64,000 bases of DNA from Paenibacillus_AR mesotrionivorans (GCF_046098205.1 NZ_JBJURJ010000014.1:1-64000), one strand, 5' to 3'. Positions 32,391 through 41,148 are shown, counted from the first letter of the stretch. The notes: a model not told the origin generated them from the sequence alone. Made by a program: numbers and translations.

Positions 32391-33587
32391 ATGGAATGCA
32401 CGATTTCCCTGGAGGGGTTGTCCACCTCCCAATACGGCCAACTGAAATATGCCTGCGCCTTTGTGGACGAGACCATTACCGGGATTGACATTGACGGGGA
32501 TATTCTCCGCATCACCCACAGCTCACCCCTGGGCAATGCGGTCATCGAGGAACGAGCCAAACGGCTGGCGGAGCGTTTTTCCAAGGGGGATTTCGGCTTT
32601 AAGGAAAACATCCTCTTCGAGCACCGGGTAGACGTTCCCCACCACGAGGACATTATCGCCGAGCTGGTCGAGAAAAAAATCATCAAGGTGCTGGAGCCCG
32701 GCATGTTCATCTTCCGGGAGCCCTTTTCCAGCCTGATGCGGTTTATGGATGATTCCTTCGTGGCCAAGATCGCCCGCCGCTTCGAGGGCTTGAAGGAGGA
32801 GCATTACCCCGCCGTCATCCATGCGGATACCCTGAACAAAACCAACCACTTCACCTCCTTCCCCGAGCATATCCACTTTCTGACCCATCTGCGGGAGGAT
32901 CTGGACGTCATCGAGGGTTTCTCCCAAACCATCCGCGAAATCGGCGGCTGGAAGCAGGACGCACCGCTGGACCTAAACGCCAGCATGCCCAAGCCCAAAT
33001 TCACCATGAACCCCTCCACCTGCTACCACTGCTATGAGGGACTGCAGGACGAGGTGCTGGAGGGCGACGGCATCACCGTCACCGCCATCTCCAAGTGCCA
33101 CCGGTTCGAGTCCCGGAACCATACGGATTTTGGCCGCCTGCTGGACTTTAGCATGCGGGAGATCATCTTCGTGGGCAAACCCGACTACGTCAAGGAAAAC
33201 CGCCTGAAGGCCATCGAGTACCTGAAGGAATTGGCTGCCGAGTGGGACGTAGACAGCTGGATGGAAATTGCCAACGATCCTTTCTTCACCAACGACTTCC
33301 AAGTGAAGGCCTCCTTCCAACGGAACCAGGAGATGAAGTACGAGCTGCGCCTGTCTGTCCCCTATCTGGACAAGTCCATCGCCGCCAGCTCCGTCAACTT
33401 CCACAGCAACACCTTCGGCAATGCCTTCAACATCAAATTCGGCAAACGCAGCGCCGTAACCGGCTGTGTCGGCTTTGGCATCGAACGCTGGGTCTTTGCC
33501 TTCCTGGCCCAATACGGCCTGGACGAGACCCGTTGGCCCGCCGCTTTCCGGGAGCAATATGCGGACTGGCAGAAAAAGCAGTTTTAA
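32391..33587 (+). CDS. Amino acid:[carrier protein] ligase (class II aaRS-like, SerRS-type)
   Basis: 398 aa. The C-terminal two thirds is a class II aminoacyl-tRNA synthetase catalytic core: motif-2-like KCHRFESRNHTDFGRLLDF (235-253) followed by SMREIIFVG, and motif 3 GCVGFGIERW (358-367). The zinc ligand set of aa:CP ligases is preserved as C211 (STCYHCYE), E240 (HRFE) and C359. The N-terminal domain (about 1-130) is not a tRNA-binding coiled coil, as expected for enzymes that charge the pantetheine arm of a carrier protein instead of tRNA. Characterised relatives activate Gly or Ala. The carrier gene lies just upstream and a DltD-type gene overlaps the 3' end by 29 bp. It would replace DltA. 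Confidence 0.9.
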   Translation: MECTISLEGLSTSQYGQLKYACAFVDETITGIDIDGDILRITHSSPLGNAVIEERAKRLAERFSKGDFGFKENILFEHRVDVPHHEDIIAELVEKKIIKVLEPGMFIFREPFSSLMRFMDDSFVAKIARRFEGLKEEHYPAVIHADTLNKTNHFTSFPEHIHFLTHLREDLDVIEGFSQTIREIGGWKQDAPLDLNASMPKPKFTMNPSTCYHCYEGLQDEVLEGDGITVTAISKCHRFESRNHTDFGRLLDFSMREIIFVGKPDYVKENRLKAIEYLKELAAEWDVDSWMEIANDPFFTNDFQVKASFQRNQEMKYELRLSVPYLDKSIAASSVNFHSNTFGNAFNIKFGKRSAVTGCVGFGIERWVFAFLAQYGLDETRWPAAFREQYADWQKKQF

Positions 33588-34530
33588 TCCCGGCAGGCCC
33601 TTCTCGAAAGCCGCCGCGCGCACCCGCCGGTACGGCTTCCTGATCGGCCTGGCGGTGTTGTTCCTCCTGGCGGATCTGGCTTTGGCCTGGTGGAACCCGA
33701 TGGAATCCTCCCGGCGCTTCTACAAGAATGACTTTACCAAAACGCTGTACCATCACTCCTGGGCCCGCACCGGCTCCGTGTTCTTCGGAAACTCGGCGGT
33801 GACGGGTGCCTATATGGAGAACAAGTCCTCCCATCCCCTAACGGAGATGGGCCTCTCCTACGGCCGGATCACCGATCTAAAGGCTATCCTGGAGAAGGGT
33901 CTATACCAGGTGAAGGACGAGCTGGTGGTGGGCATTGACGTCCATACCATGATCGACGACATGCAGACCGACCCCACCTACCAGTGGTTCAAAAAGCCCT
34001 ATCAGCCTTACATCTATGCATACCGGGATTACTTCCGGGATTCCGGCACGGAGGCGGTGAAGAGCCTGTATGCCGGAGCAGTGGAGCTGGATGCGGGGAA
34101 GCTTCTGGACTACCAGCCCAGATGGATTGATAAGGAGCTGTATTTTGGCCTGAAGGAAAAGGCGTGGATGGCGGAGCGTTGGGATTATTATGATAAGCTC
34201 TGGGGTCATCTGACTCTCCCCGACTTCCGGGAAAATCTCGATGCTCTGGCCTGGGTGGCCGACTACGCGGCCGAGCACGGATTGGCTCTCCGGGTCATCT
34301 GGATGCCGTGGCATAAGGACTTCCCCAAGCCGCCCTATGTAGAACCGCTTAAGGCGGAGGCCAACCGGATATTGGCGGAGCATGGTACGCCGGTGCTGGA
34401 TGTGATGGACCGGTATAGCGCAGAATACTTCCACGATCTGGTCCACTTGAACCGGGAAGTAGGGGCTCCCCTGTTTACGAAGGAGGTGGATGAATGGCTC
34501 CGGTCATTCGCAAAACCGTCGAACTCCTAG
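33559..34530 (+). CDS. Membrane-anchored SGNH protein of DltD type
   Basis: 323 aa: basic N-terminus, one membrane segment (about 26-45), then an extracytoplasmic SGNH domain. The nucleophile block is VFFGNSAVTG (S79) and the Asp/His block is FHDLVHLN (D293, H296), spaced as in DltD/AlgX-like acyl transferases. Such proteins move an acyl or aminoacyl group to a surface polymer. Start ATG 33559 (GGGAG 5 nt upstream) overlaps the ligase gene by 29 bp; the frame is open further upstream but only inside the ligase gene. The 3' end overlaps the microprotein gene by 37 bp. Confidence 0.85.
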   Translation: MRTGRKSSFNPGRPFSKAAARTRRYGFLIGLAVLFLLADLALAWWNPMESSRRFYKNDFTKTLYHHSWARTGSVFFGNSAVTGAYMENKSSHPLTEMGLSYGRITDLKAILEKGLYQVKDELVVGIDVHTMIDDMQTDPTYQWFKKPYQPYIYAYRDYFRDSGTEAVKSLYAGAVELDAGKLLDYQPRWIDKELYFGLKEKAWMAERWDYYDKLWGHLTLPDFRENLDALAWVADYAAEHGLALRVIWMPWHKDFPKPPYVEPLKAEANRILAEHGTPVLDVMDRYSAEYFHDLVHLNREVGAPLFTKEVDEWLRSFAKPSNS

Positions 34531-34604
34531 CCTATCTTATCATGCTGATTCTGGTACTGATGTATTTTACCGGCAAGGGACTATTCATTTATGAGGGCTT
34601 CTGA
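34494..34604 (+). CDS. DltX-like 36-aa membrane microprotein
   Basis: Start ATG 34494 has a perfect AAGGAGGTG ribosome site 5 nt upstream and overlaps the SGNH gene by 37 bp. The peptide is a short basic N-terminus (MAPVIRKTVE), one membrane helix (about 11-25), a KG turn and the C-terminus LFIYEGF. FIYxxF at the very end is the signature of DltX, whose Tyr is proposed to carry D-alanine between DltB and DltD. Y33 would be the acceptor here. DltX is usually about 50 aa, so this is a shorter form. Its position after carrier, ligase and DltD-like genes makes the assignment strong. Confidence 0.87.
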   Translation: MAPVIRKTVELLAYLIMLILVLMYFTGKGLFIYEGF

Positions 34605-34674
34605 CCCGATTCCCCCAACCAAAAAAGTAAAAAAACCCTTCATCCGCAATCGCGGCTACGGGTTCCTGGTAAGG

Positions 34675-34701
34675 CAAGTCAATTGAGCATCAATTGGCTT
34701 G
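34675..34701. terminator. Bidirectional terminator between the DltX-like and GNAT genes
   Basis: CAAGTCAATTGA-gca-TCAATTGGCTTG is a 12-bp stem with one wobble, followed by TCTTTTC on the plus strand. On the minus strand it follows the GNAT stop. Confidence 0.75.
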
Positions 34702-34709
34702 TCTTTTCT

Positions 34710-35252
34710 TCATTTTAAACGGCCCATTACAATGGTGTTGTAAAACTGCCCGTCGGAAAGACGTTTATCCCGGCGCAGAAGCCCTTCCTGCTCAAAACCG
34801 AAGGTCTCGTACAGCCGGATTGCCGTGGTATTGGTCTCCAGCACATGCAGGCCAATCTTCTCCACACCTGCGGCATCCGCCCAGGAGACGGTTTCCTGCA
34901 GAAGATTCCTGCCTACCCCGTATCCCCAGAACTCCTTCAGGATACAAATGCCGAACTCTACTTGATGGGAAAGCCGCTTCAAAGCACTCCCCTGGCACCT
35001 GCAAAAACCCAGCAGCTTGCCTTCAGCCTCCGCTACCAGAAATAAATTCCGGGCTTCCTCCGTGTCTGTACGGATGATCTCCTCAAACCCCGCCGGGTCA
35101 ATAAAACCCTCGCCCCGCTCCCGGTCCATAAATTCCGTCTCTCCGTCGATCTGAAGCCGGATGTCGGACAATGCCGCGGCATCCCCGGGAAGGGTAGAAC
35201 GGATAACATAGCTCATTCCTTTAACTGAAAAAGCTGCAGGTTGGATCTTCAT
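34710..35252 (-). CDS. GNAT-family N-acetyltransferase
   Basis: 180 aa. Acetyl-CoA binding motif A is QVEFGICILKEFWGYGVGRN (with the pyrophosphate loop WGYGVG), followed by the AIRLYETFGFEQEG motif B. Substrate unknown. Start ATG 35252 with AAGGAG 7 nt upstream. It is one of three minus-strand genes separating the Dlt-like set from its MBOAT gene. Directly upstream the 19-bp sequence CACCCGGTTCAATCCTCTC is duplicated in tandem. Confidence 0.88.
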   Translation of the reverse strand: MKIQPAAFSVKGMSYVIRSTLPGDAAALSDIRLQIDGETEFMDRERGEGFIDPAGFEEIIRTDTEEARNLFLVAEAEGKLLGFCRCQGSALKRLSHQVEFGICILKEFWGYGVGRNLLQETVSWADAAGVEKIGLHVLETNTTAIRLYETFGFEQEGLLRRDKRLSDGQFYNTIVMGRLK

Positions 35253-35376
35253 CAGCTGCTCCTTTTTGAACCGTTGTGGGTTACCAGCCCTATTGTATAG
35301 CGGTTCTCCACCCGGTTCAATCCTCTCCACCCGGTTCAATCCTCTCCACCTTCATCAGTGGGTGAATCCTTTCCTT

Positions 35377-36006
35377 TCACTGGCTGAGTGCTTCCTCGGT
35401 AATCCGTTTGATGTCGATAGGCGAAAGAGACTCTTCGTTGACCATATCCGGCAGGATGTTCTTAAGAAAATAATCCACACATGCCAAGGGAATATGCTTG
35501 ATCTTTACCAGCGCCTCCCGGTACATCTTCACAAATTCCTTCTCCGTGTTGCCCCGCTGCAGCTCCGCAAATGCCTCGTACACCTGGTCCAGCTTGTCCG
35601 CCACTTCCAGAATAAGCCCCTCTACCGACTGATCCTTGCCTTCCCGCAATTGGTTGAAGAAAATCGGGCGGAACTCCTCGGGAATATGCTCATTGATGAA
35701 GTGATGGACCATCCCTTCTTCCACCTGCTGGATCAGGGAACGCAGCTCCATGGACGAATGCTTCACCGGCGTTTTGATATCCCCGATGAAGATTTCCCCG
35801 TAATCATGGCTGCTGGTGATTTCATAAAGTTTTTTCCAATTCACGGGAGTGCCGTGCATTTCTTCGATGTCCGCCAGAGTTTTGGCGTATTGGACCACCT
35901 TCCAGGAATGGGCCGCCACCGTATGCTCCTCAAACTTAAACTTGCCGGGGCAGCGGTAAATCCGCTCCATTTCGTTCAGCGACCGGAAATACGTGTGAAT
36001 TCCCAT
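35377..36006 (-). CDS. HD-domain nucleotide phosphohydrolase (YfbR-like)
   Basis: 209 aa. HD-superfamily metal ligands: His in EEHTVAAHSW, the HD pair in SSHDYGEIFIGD, and the Asp in ADKLDQ. YfbR-type enzymes dephosphorylate deoxynucleoside 5'-monophosphates. Start ATG 36006 is 10 nt after AAGGAG; the GTG three codons upstream is too close to the site. Single-gene unit. Confidence 0.85.
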   Translation of the reverse strand: MGIHTYFRSLNEMERIYRCPGKFKFEEHTVAAHSWKVVQYAKTLADIEEMHGTPVNWKKLYEITSSHDYGEIFIGDIKTPVKHSSMELRSLIQQVEEGMVHHFINEHIPEEFRPIFFNQLREGKDQSVEGLILEVADKLDQVYEAFAELQRGNTEKEFVKMYREALVKIKHIPLACVDYFLKNILPDMVNEESLSPIDIKRITEEALSQ

Positions 36007-36184
36007 CGATGCCACTCTCCTTTTTTACCTGATGTAAGAGCAGTATACCAACACCGTGTTAGCGGCGGATTAATGGAGGGTCTGTACTGTGTAAAGAGGG
36101 TTTGCACCCCGGCTGCACAAAAAAACCGGCAGCGGCTGGTAAGCAGCCAACTGCCGGGTATAGACGACACATTTAAACTTCAAA

Positions 36185-38638
36185 TTAAGGATGCAGATGA
36201 CGGTCCAGGAACTTCTCCAGTGCACGGTAGAAATCCAGCTGGTTCTCCAAATTAAGGAAGCCATGGCCTTCATCCTTCTTCAGCATGTACGGCACATCCA
36301 CACCGCGTTCCTTCAGCGCCTGAACGATTTGATCGGATTCCGCCTGCTTCACCCGGGGGTCATTGGCACCCTGGGCTACGAAAAGAGGCGCCTTGATTTG
36401 GTCCACATGGAACAGGGGCGAAATCGCCTCCAGCATTTCTTTATCCTTCACCGGATCCCCCATCCGCTCGTGGAACAGCTCACGTTCGGATTCCCAATAC
36501 GGAGGCAGGGATTCCAGCAGGGTAAACAGGTTGGACGGACCAACATAGCTGACACCTGCGGCATATACGTCAGGCGTAAAGGTCAATCCGGCCAACGCGG
36601 CATACCCGCCGTAGGAGGCGCCGTAGATGGCCACCCGGTCGGCATCCACGATGCCTTGATCCACCAGCCATTCCACACCGTCGGTAAGGTCATTCTGCAT
36701 GGCCTTGCCCCACTCCTTGTTGCCGGCATTCAGGAAGTCCTTGCCGTAGCCGGTGGAGCCGCGGAAGTTCACCTGCAGCACCGCATAGCCGCGGCTGGCC
36801 AGGAATTGCACCTCCGGATTGTAGCCCCACATATCACGGGCCCAGGGTCCGCCATGAGGGTTGACCACCAGAGGCAAATCCTTGGCTTCCTTGCCCTTGG
36901 GCAGAGTCAGGTAGCCGTGAAGCGTAAGGCCGTCGCGGCCTTTGAAGGTGACGGGCTTCATGTCCGCCAGCTTGCTTTCGTCCAGCCAATAGGAGAGCTC
37001 GGCAATCTTTTCTAACTCGCCGGTTTCCGCATTGTAGGTGTAGTCCACACCCTTGTTCTTGTCATTGTAAGCCTGGAAGCGGAAGTTGCCCTTCTCATCC
37101 GGGCTGCCGAGAGCAATTTCCTTGCCGGGCAGCTCCTTGCGGATTTTGTTGTAGGCCTCCTCCAGCTTGGAGTCAAAGAAGGTATAGTGAATTTTATCCG
37201 TGATATAGAGAGCGGCTACCAGGGTTTTGGTGGCACGGGACGATACAGCTCCCGACACATCCACATCCGGGTGGGAAAATACGGTTTTGACCACCTTGTT
37301 GGCGGAGGGATCGAATTCCACCAACGCCGCCTTGTCCGCGCCCAGGTTGGACATGGCGTACAGATTTTTGTTGTCATTGGTAAACATCAGCGGAGCGAAG
37401 GTTTCCCCCAGCCGGGTTTCCAGAAGCGGCTTGAAGGCATCCTCCTCCTTCTCGCGGTAAAGCAGCGAGGAGATGTTGCCGTCGCTGGAAATAGCAATCC
37501 GCAGCTTGCCGTTATTGTCCGTCATCCAGCCGGTAATATTACCCGGGTTCTCTGCGGCCAATACGGTTTCACCGGTGTCCATATTGACCCGGTACACGTC
37601 GAAGATCCGCGGGTCACGTTTGTTCATGCCGATCAGCACCTGATCCGGAACCTCCGGCAGGAGATCAATCAATTGGGAGGTGGTATTCTCATAGGGAGTC
37701 AGATCACGCTGCCCCTTGCCGTCGATGCCCACCACCAGCAGGTGGTAATTTTCATCCCCGCCGGTGTCCTTGGCATAAATCAGCCGGTCATTGGATACCC
37801 AGGCAAATCCCTGGATGCTGCGCTCGGTTTCATGGGTAAGCTGCACCGCATCCTTTTCCTGCCCGACTTCCATCACAAACAAGTTGAGACGGTTGTTTAC
37901 AGGCTGAACAAAGGCCATATGCTTGCCTTCCGGGGACAGCTGAAAGCCTTGCTGGTCGGATTCCCGGAAGAAGTCCTCCAGAGGGATGGCCCACGGAGTG
38001 GCTACGTCCAGTCCAAGCGTCATATACAGAGCACGTGCGAATTCAGCCTTGGTAACTACGGTCTGGGGAGCAAAATTCTGTCCGTCCCAGATAAAATGCT
38101 GCTTCAGCTTCAGCGCATCCGCCGCATGGGCAGCCGAAATCGCCTGTCCGTCTGCATAGGAGGTTTGAATGCCGTTGTCATTTAGCTGGAAGGCCCGGCT
38201 GAGTAAAGAAGCCAACTGCTCCCGGGTCAGCGCGGCATCAGGCTGATAGCCGGTGTCGCCCCCCTGTACGATGCCTTGTGCCCGGAGGGCATAAATGGCA
38301 GGCGCCGCGGCATTCTCCGACGTGACATCCGGGAAGCCGGTGAGGGCTTCAGGTGCCTTCAGCTGAAGGGCCTGCTGCAGCAGAACAGCCGCCTGGGCAC
38401 GGGTCATGGGGGCGGTTGAATCTTGCAAATCCTCGGTATATTGTATGTACCCTTGGGTAATTAACGCGCGCATGTATTGGCCGCCGTCATTAACAAGCGA
38501 TGTTGCCTGGGCCTGGTTCTGAACCTCCGGTGCTGCGGATGCAGCTTGGGCAGCCGGCAAATAAGAAGTCGCGATAAGTGCCGAAAGCAGAATGCCGATG
38601 CTGATTTTACGCATGGATTGAAGCGGATGCTTAAACAA
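36185..38638 (-). CDS. S9-family prolyl oligopeptidase anchored by SLH domains
   Basis: 817 aa. Signal peptide (about 1-32), three SLH-type repeats (about 45-90, 100-150, 158-210; MTRAQAAVLLQQAL, DAALTREQLASLLSRAF), a seven-bladed propeller region (about 220-540), and an alpha/beta hydrolase domain with Ser in YGASYGGYAAL (about 645), Asp in QGANDPRV and His in EGHGF. Acts on peptides at the cell surface. The SLH fusion to an S9 peptidase places the enzyme on the wall polymer. Start is TTG 38638, 7 nt after AGGAGG. Confidence 0.92.
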   Translation of the reverse strand: MFKHPLQSMRKISIGILLSALIATSYLPAAQAASAAPEVQNQAQATSLVNDGGQYMRALITQGYIQYTEDLQDSTAPMTRAQAAVLLQQALQLKAPEALTGFPDVTSENAAAPAIYALRAQGIVQGGDTGYQPDAALTREQLASLLSRAFQLNDNGIQTSYADGQAISAAHAADALKLKQHFIWDGQNFAPQTVVTKAEFARALYMTLGLDVATPWAIPLEDFFRESDQQGFQLSPEGKHMAFVQPVNNRLNLFVMEVGQEKDAVQLTHETERSIQGFAWVSNDRLIYAKDTGGDENYHLLVVGIDGKGQRDLTPYENTTSQLIDLLPEVPDQVLIGMNKRDPRIFDVYRVNMDTGETVLAAENPGNITGWMTDNNGKLRIAISSDGNISSLLYREKEEDAFKPLLETRLGETFAPLMFTNDNKNLYAMSNLGADKAALVEFDPSANKVVKTVFSHPDVDVSGAVSSRATKTLVAALYITDKIHYTFFDSKLEEAYNKIRKELPGKEIALGSPDEKGNFRFQAYNDKNKGVDYTYNAETGELEKIAELSYWLDESKLADMKPVTFKGRDGLTLHGYLTLPKGKEAKDLPLVVNPHGGPWARDMWGYNPEVQFLASRGYAVLQVNFRGSTGYGKDFLNAGNKEWGKAMQNDLTDGVEWLVDQGIVDADRVAIYGASYGGYAALAGLTFTPDVYAAGVSYVGPSNLFTLLESLPPYWESERELFHERMGDPVKDKEMLEAISPLFHVDQIKAPLFVAQGANDPRVKQAESDQIVQALKERGVDVPYMLKKDEGHGFLNLENQLDFYRALEKFLDRHLHP

Positions 38639-38792
38639 CTAATCTCCTCCTTCGTGAATGTGTCCCGTCCGTTACGCCCGCTATGAAGCGGACAAGCTTG
38701 GACAGACTCCTTCATTATACGTCCAAACCCCCAGATCGTTCCAATTTTTCAGGAAAAACCATTCCGCCGGGAGGATGCTGCCGAAGCCCCCG

Positions 38793-38821
38793 TTAACAGC
38801 ACTGCCGAAAAATGCTATACT
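38793..38821 (+). promoter_or_regulatory. Promoter of the MBOAT gene (twin of 28298-28326)
   Basis: -35 TTAACA (38793-38798), 17-bp spacer, -10 TATACT (38816-38821). The 28 bases at 38806-38833 are identical to 28311-28338. Confidence 0.8.
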
Positions 38822-38860
38822 ACTTTTATTGCCTTCGTTAGGAATGAGGAGATTCGACAC

Positions 38861-40018
38861 ATGTGGTATTTGAATATGACGGCTGTGCTGGCCATTGCCG
38901 GCATGTCCGTGCTTATGGGGCTGACCCGCAGGCTGCCCGGACAGAAGCGATGGCTGCTTTTGGCCTTCAATCTGGCCTTTATCGGATTGTACAGCCAGCG
39001 GCTGCTGGTCTTCTACGCGGTGTATACGCTGGTCAACTATCTGTTGTTTGTGTTTCTGGCCCGCCTTGAGCGGGGGAAGCTGTTTTGGTTTATCCTGTTT
39101 CTTGCCCTGAATGTGGGAGGTGTGGTCCTCCTTCGCCTGGCGGATATGGAGATCTTCCAGCATCCGGTATTGGGCACCCTGGTCACCATCGGAATCATCT
39201 ATAATGTACTGAAAGCCATCGACGCTCTGTACTTTGCTTATTTCATCGGGCGGGACGCCATCTGCAAGCCGGTGGACTATGCCAACTACCTGCTGTTTGT
39301 GCCCACCTTCACCTCCGGTCCGATTCTTAAGTTCCGGGATTTCATGGCGGATACCAAGGTTCCGTATCAGGTGGATGCACCCATGGCCGAAGCTTGCGTG
39401 AAACGGATCATCCTGGGCATGTTCAAAAAAATCGTCCTGGTCACCTGGATGACCACCGCCTTTGACCATGTGTCGTCGGGCGAGCTGAACACCTTTACCT
39501 CGTTGTTTCTGATGGTGTGGTTCTACATCCTGATCTTCTTCGACTTCTCCGGATATTCGGACATTGCAGTAGGCTTCGGACGGCTGTTCGGCTACCAAGT
39601 GCCGGAGAACTTCAAACGGCCCTTCATGTCCCCCACCCTGACCCAATATTGGCGCAACTGGCATGCCACTCTGGGTGACTGGTTCCGGGATCACATCTAT
39701 ATGTTTTTCTCCCGGAAATCCCCCTCCAAGTGGACCGGCGCCGGGTTGTCCGTCCTCATTATGGTACTCATCGGCCTGTGGCACGGCTTTACCTGGCTCT
39801 ATGTGGCCTGGGGAGTTTACCACGGCGTTATCATAGCGGCAGAATCTCTGTTGAAGAAATCGCTGGTTAACCGCAAAAAGGTGTCCAAGCTTTACTTTTA
39901 CTGGCGCTGCTTCCTGACCCAATCCATTGTGACCCTGGCGGTCATCGTATACTGCCCTAATCATGAAATCGTCATCCGCATTTATAAAGGCCTGCTTCAT
40001 TTCCCCTCCTTCTTCTGA
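38861..40018 (+). CDS. MBOAT-family membrane O-acyltransferase (DltB-like)
   Basis: 385 aa with about ten membrane segments. MBOAT hallmarks: PTFTSGPILKFRDF (148-161), YWRNWHATLGDWFRDHIY (263-280) with H268, and the catalytic His308 in GLWHGFTWLYVAWGVYHG. DltB and alginate acetylase AlgI share this layout. It would take the aminoacyl group from the carrier protein on the inner side and present it outside to the DltX-like peptide and the SGNH protein. It lies 4.3 kb from those genes on the same strand, with its own promoter. Start ATG 38861 follows GAGGAG by 9 nt. Confidence 0.93.
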   Translation: MWYLNMTAVLAIAGMSVLMGLTRRLPGQKRWLLLAFNLAFIGLYSQRLLVFYAVYTLVNYLLFVFLARLERGKLFWFILFLALNVGGVVLLRLADMEIFQHPVLGTLVTIGIIYNVLKAIDALYFAYFIGRDAICKPVDYANYLLFVPTFTSGPILKFRDFMADTKVPYQVDAPMAEACVKRIILGMFKKIVLVTWMTTAFDHVSSGELNTFTSLFLMVWFYILIFFDFSGYSDIAVGFGRLFGYQVPENFKRPFMSPTLTQYWRNWHATLGDWFRDHIYMFFSRKSPSKWTGAGLSVLIMVLIGLWHGFTWLYVAWGVYHGVIIAAESLLKKSLVNRKKVSKLYFYWRCFLTQSIVTLAVIVYCPNHEIVIRIYKGLLHFPSFF

Positions 40019-40033
40019 AGGCGGGGTTTTTCT
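40003..40033 (+). terminator. Terminator overlapping the MBOAT stop codon
   Basis: CCCC-t-CCTTC-ttct-GAAGG-c-GGGG stem followed by TTTTTC; the stop codon is in the loop side of the stem. Confidence 0.88.
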
Positions 40034-40070
40034 TTTGCAAAATCGGATACAAACTCCGCAACTTCGGACA

Positions 40071-40099
40071 TAGGCAGGAGCGGGCTTTTTTTCTACAAT
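40071..40099 (+). promoter_or_regulatory. Putative promoter of the sugar isomerase gene
   Basis: -35 TAGGCA (40071-40076), 17-bp spacer, -10 TACAAT (40094-40099). Confidence 0.55.
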
Positions 40100-40151
40100 G
40101 GAAGCAGAATGAAGAAGGTTTACGTTATCCATAACGGAGGTGCTTTTTGTA

Positions 40152-41120
40152 ATGAAATTGGGTGTATTCACTGTACTGTTCCAACAAAAGCCGTTCGAGG
40201 AAATGCTGGATCATGTGGCATCCAAGGGCCTGCAGGCCGTAGAAATCGGCACCGGCGGCTATCCCGGAACCGCCCACTGCAACCCTGACGAGCTGTTAGG
40301 CGACCCGGCCAAACTGAAAGCGTTTAAGCAGGCGGTGGATTCCCGCGGCCTGGTCATTAGCGCCTTATCCTGCCACGGCAACCCCCTGCATCCGCAAAAG
40401 GCTGTTGCCAAGGATTATCACGATACCTTCCTCAAAACCGTAGAGCTGGCCCAAAAGCTGGAGGTGCCCGTAGTCAACACCTTCTCCGGCTGCCCCGGCG
40501 ACCATGAGGATGCCAAATACCCCAACTGGCCGGTCGCTCCTTGGCCCAACGATTATCAGGAAATTCTGAAGTGGCAGTGGGAAGAAAAGGTGATCCCGTA
40601 CTGGACGGAAATGGGCAAGTTCGCTTCGGACCATCAGGTGAAAATCGGTCTGGAGCTGCACGGCGGTTTCTCCGTCCATACACCGGCCACCCTGCTGCGT
40701 CTCCGCGATGCTGCCGGAGAAGCCATCGGCGCCAATTTGGACCCGAGCCATATGTGGTGGCAGGGGATTGATCCGGTACAAGCAGTGCAAGTCCTGGGCC
40801 GTGCCGGGGCGATTCACCATTTCCATGCCAAGGATACCTCCATTGACCCCATCAATGTGAACAAATACGGCCTGACGGATATGCAGACCTATGACCATAT
40901 GCTGGACCGGGCTTGGCAGTTCCGCAGCGTAGGCTTCGGCCATGACCTGAAGGTATGGGCCGATATTATGAGCGCCCTGCGTCTGGTGGGTTACGATTAT
41001 GTAGTGAGCATTGAGCACGAAGACGGGCTAATGTCCATTGACGAGGGCTTCAGCAAGGCCGTGGCCAACCTCCAGCAGGTGCTGATTAAGGAGCCTTTGG
41101 GCGAAGCTTGGTGGATTTAA
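40152..41120 (+). CDS. Sugar phosphate isomerase/epimerase (xylose-isomerase-like TIM barrel)
   Basis: 322 aa, AP-endonuclease-2 superfamily. Metal ligands and barrel strands are visible: KLGVFTV start, VEIGTGGYPG, SALSCHGNPL, GLELHGGFSVH, NLDPSHMWWQGIDP, HHFHAKDT and SIEHED. Acts on an inositol- or keto-sugar-like substrate; which one is not evident. Start ATG 40152 has GGAGG 11 nt upstream. Monocistronic, with a terminator right after. Confidence 0.9.
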   Translation: MKLGVFTVLFQQKPFEEMLDHVASKGLQAVEIGTGGYPGTAHCNPDELLGDPAKLKAFKQAVDSRGLVISALSCHGNPLHPQKAVAKDYHDTFLKTVELAQKLEVPVVNTFSGCPGDHEDAKYPNWPVAPWPNDYQEILKWQWEEKVIPYWTEMGKFASDHQVKIGLELHGGFSVHTPATLLRLRDAAGEAIGANLDPSHMWWQGIDPVQAVQVLGRAGAIHHFHAKDTSIDPINVNKYGLTDMQTYDHMLDRAWQFRSVGFGHDLKVWADIMSALRLVGYDYVVSIEHEDGLMSIDEGFSKAVANLQQVLIKEPLGEAWWI

Positions 41121-41148
41121 TAAGGACATACCGCTTGTTTATTGACAT

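Noticed and set aside
38681..40171. 496-aa minus-strand ORF opposite the MBOAT gene
   Set aside because: Low-complexity His/Gln-rich translation typical of antisense frames; the MBOAT motifs on the plus strand are unambiguous.
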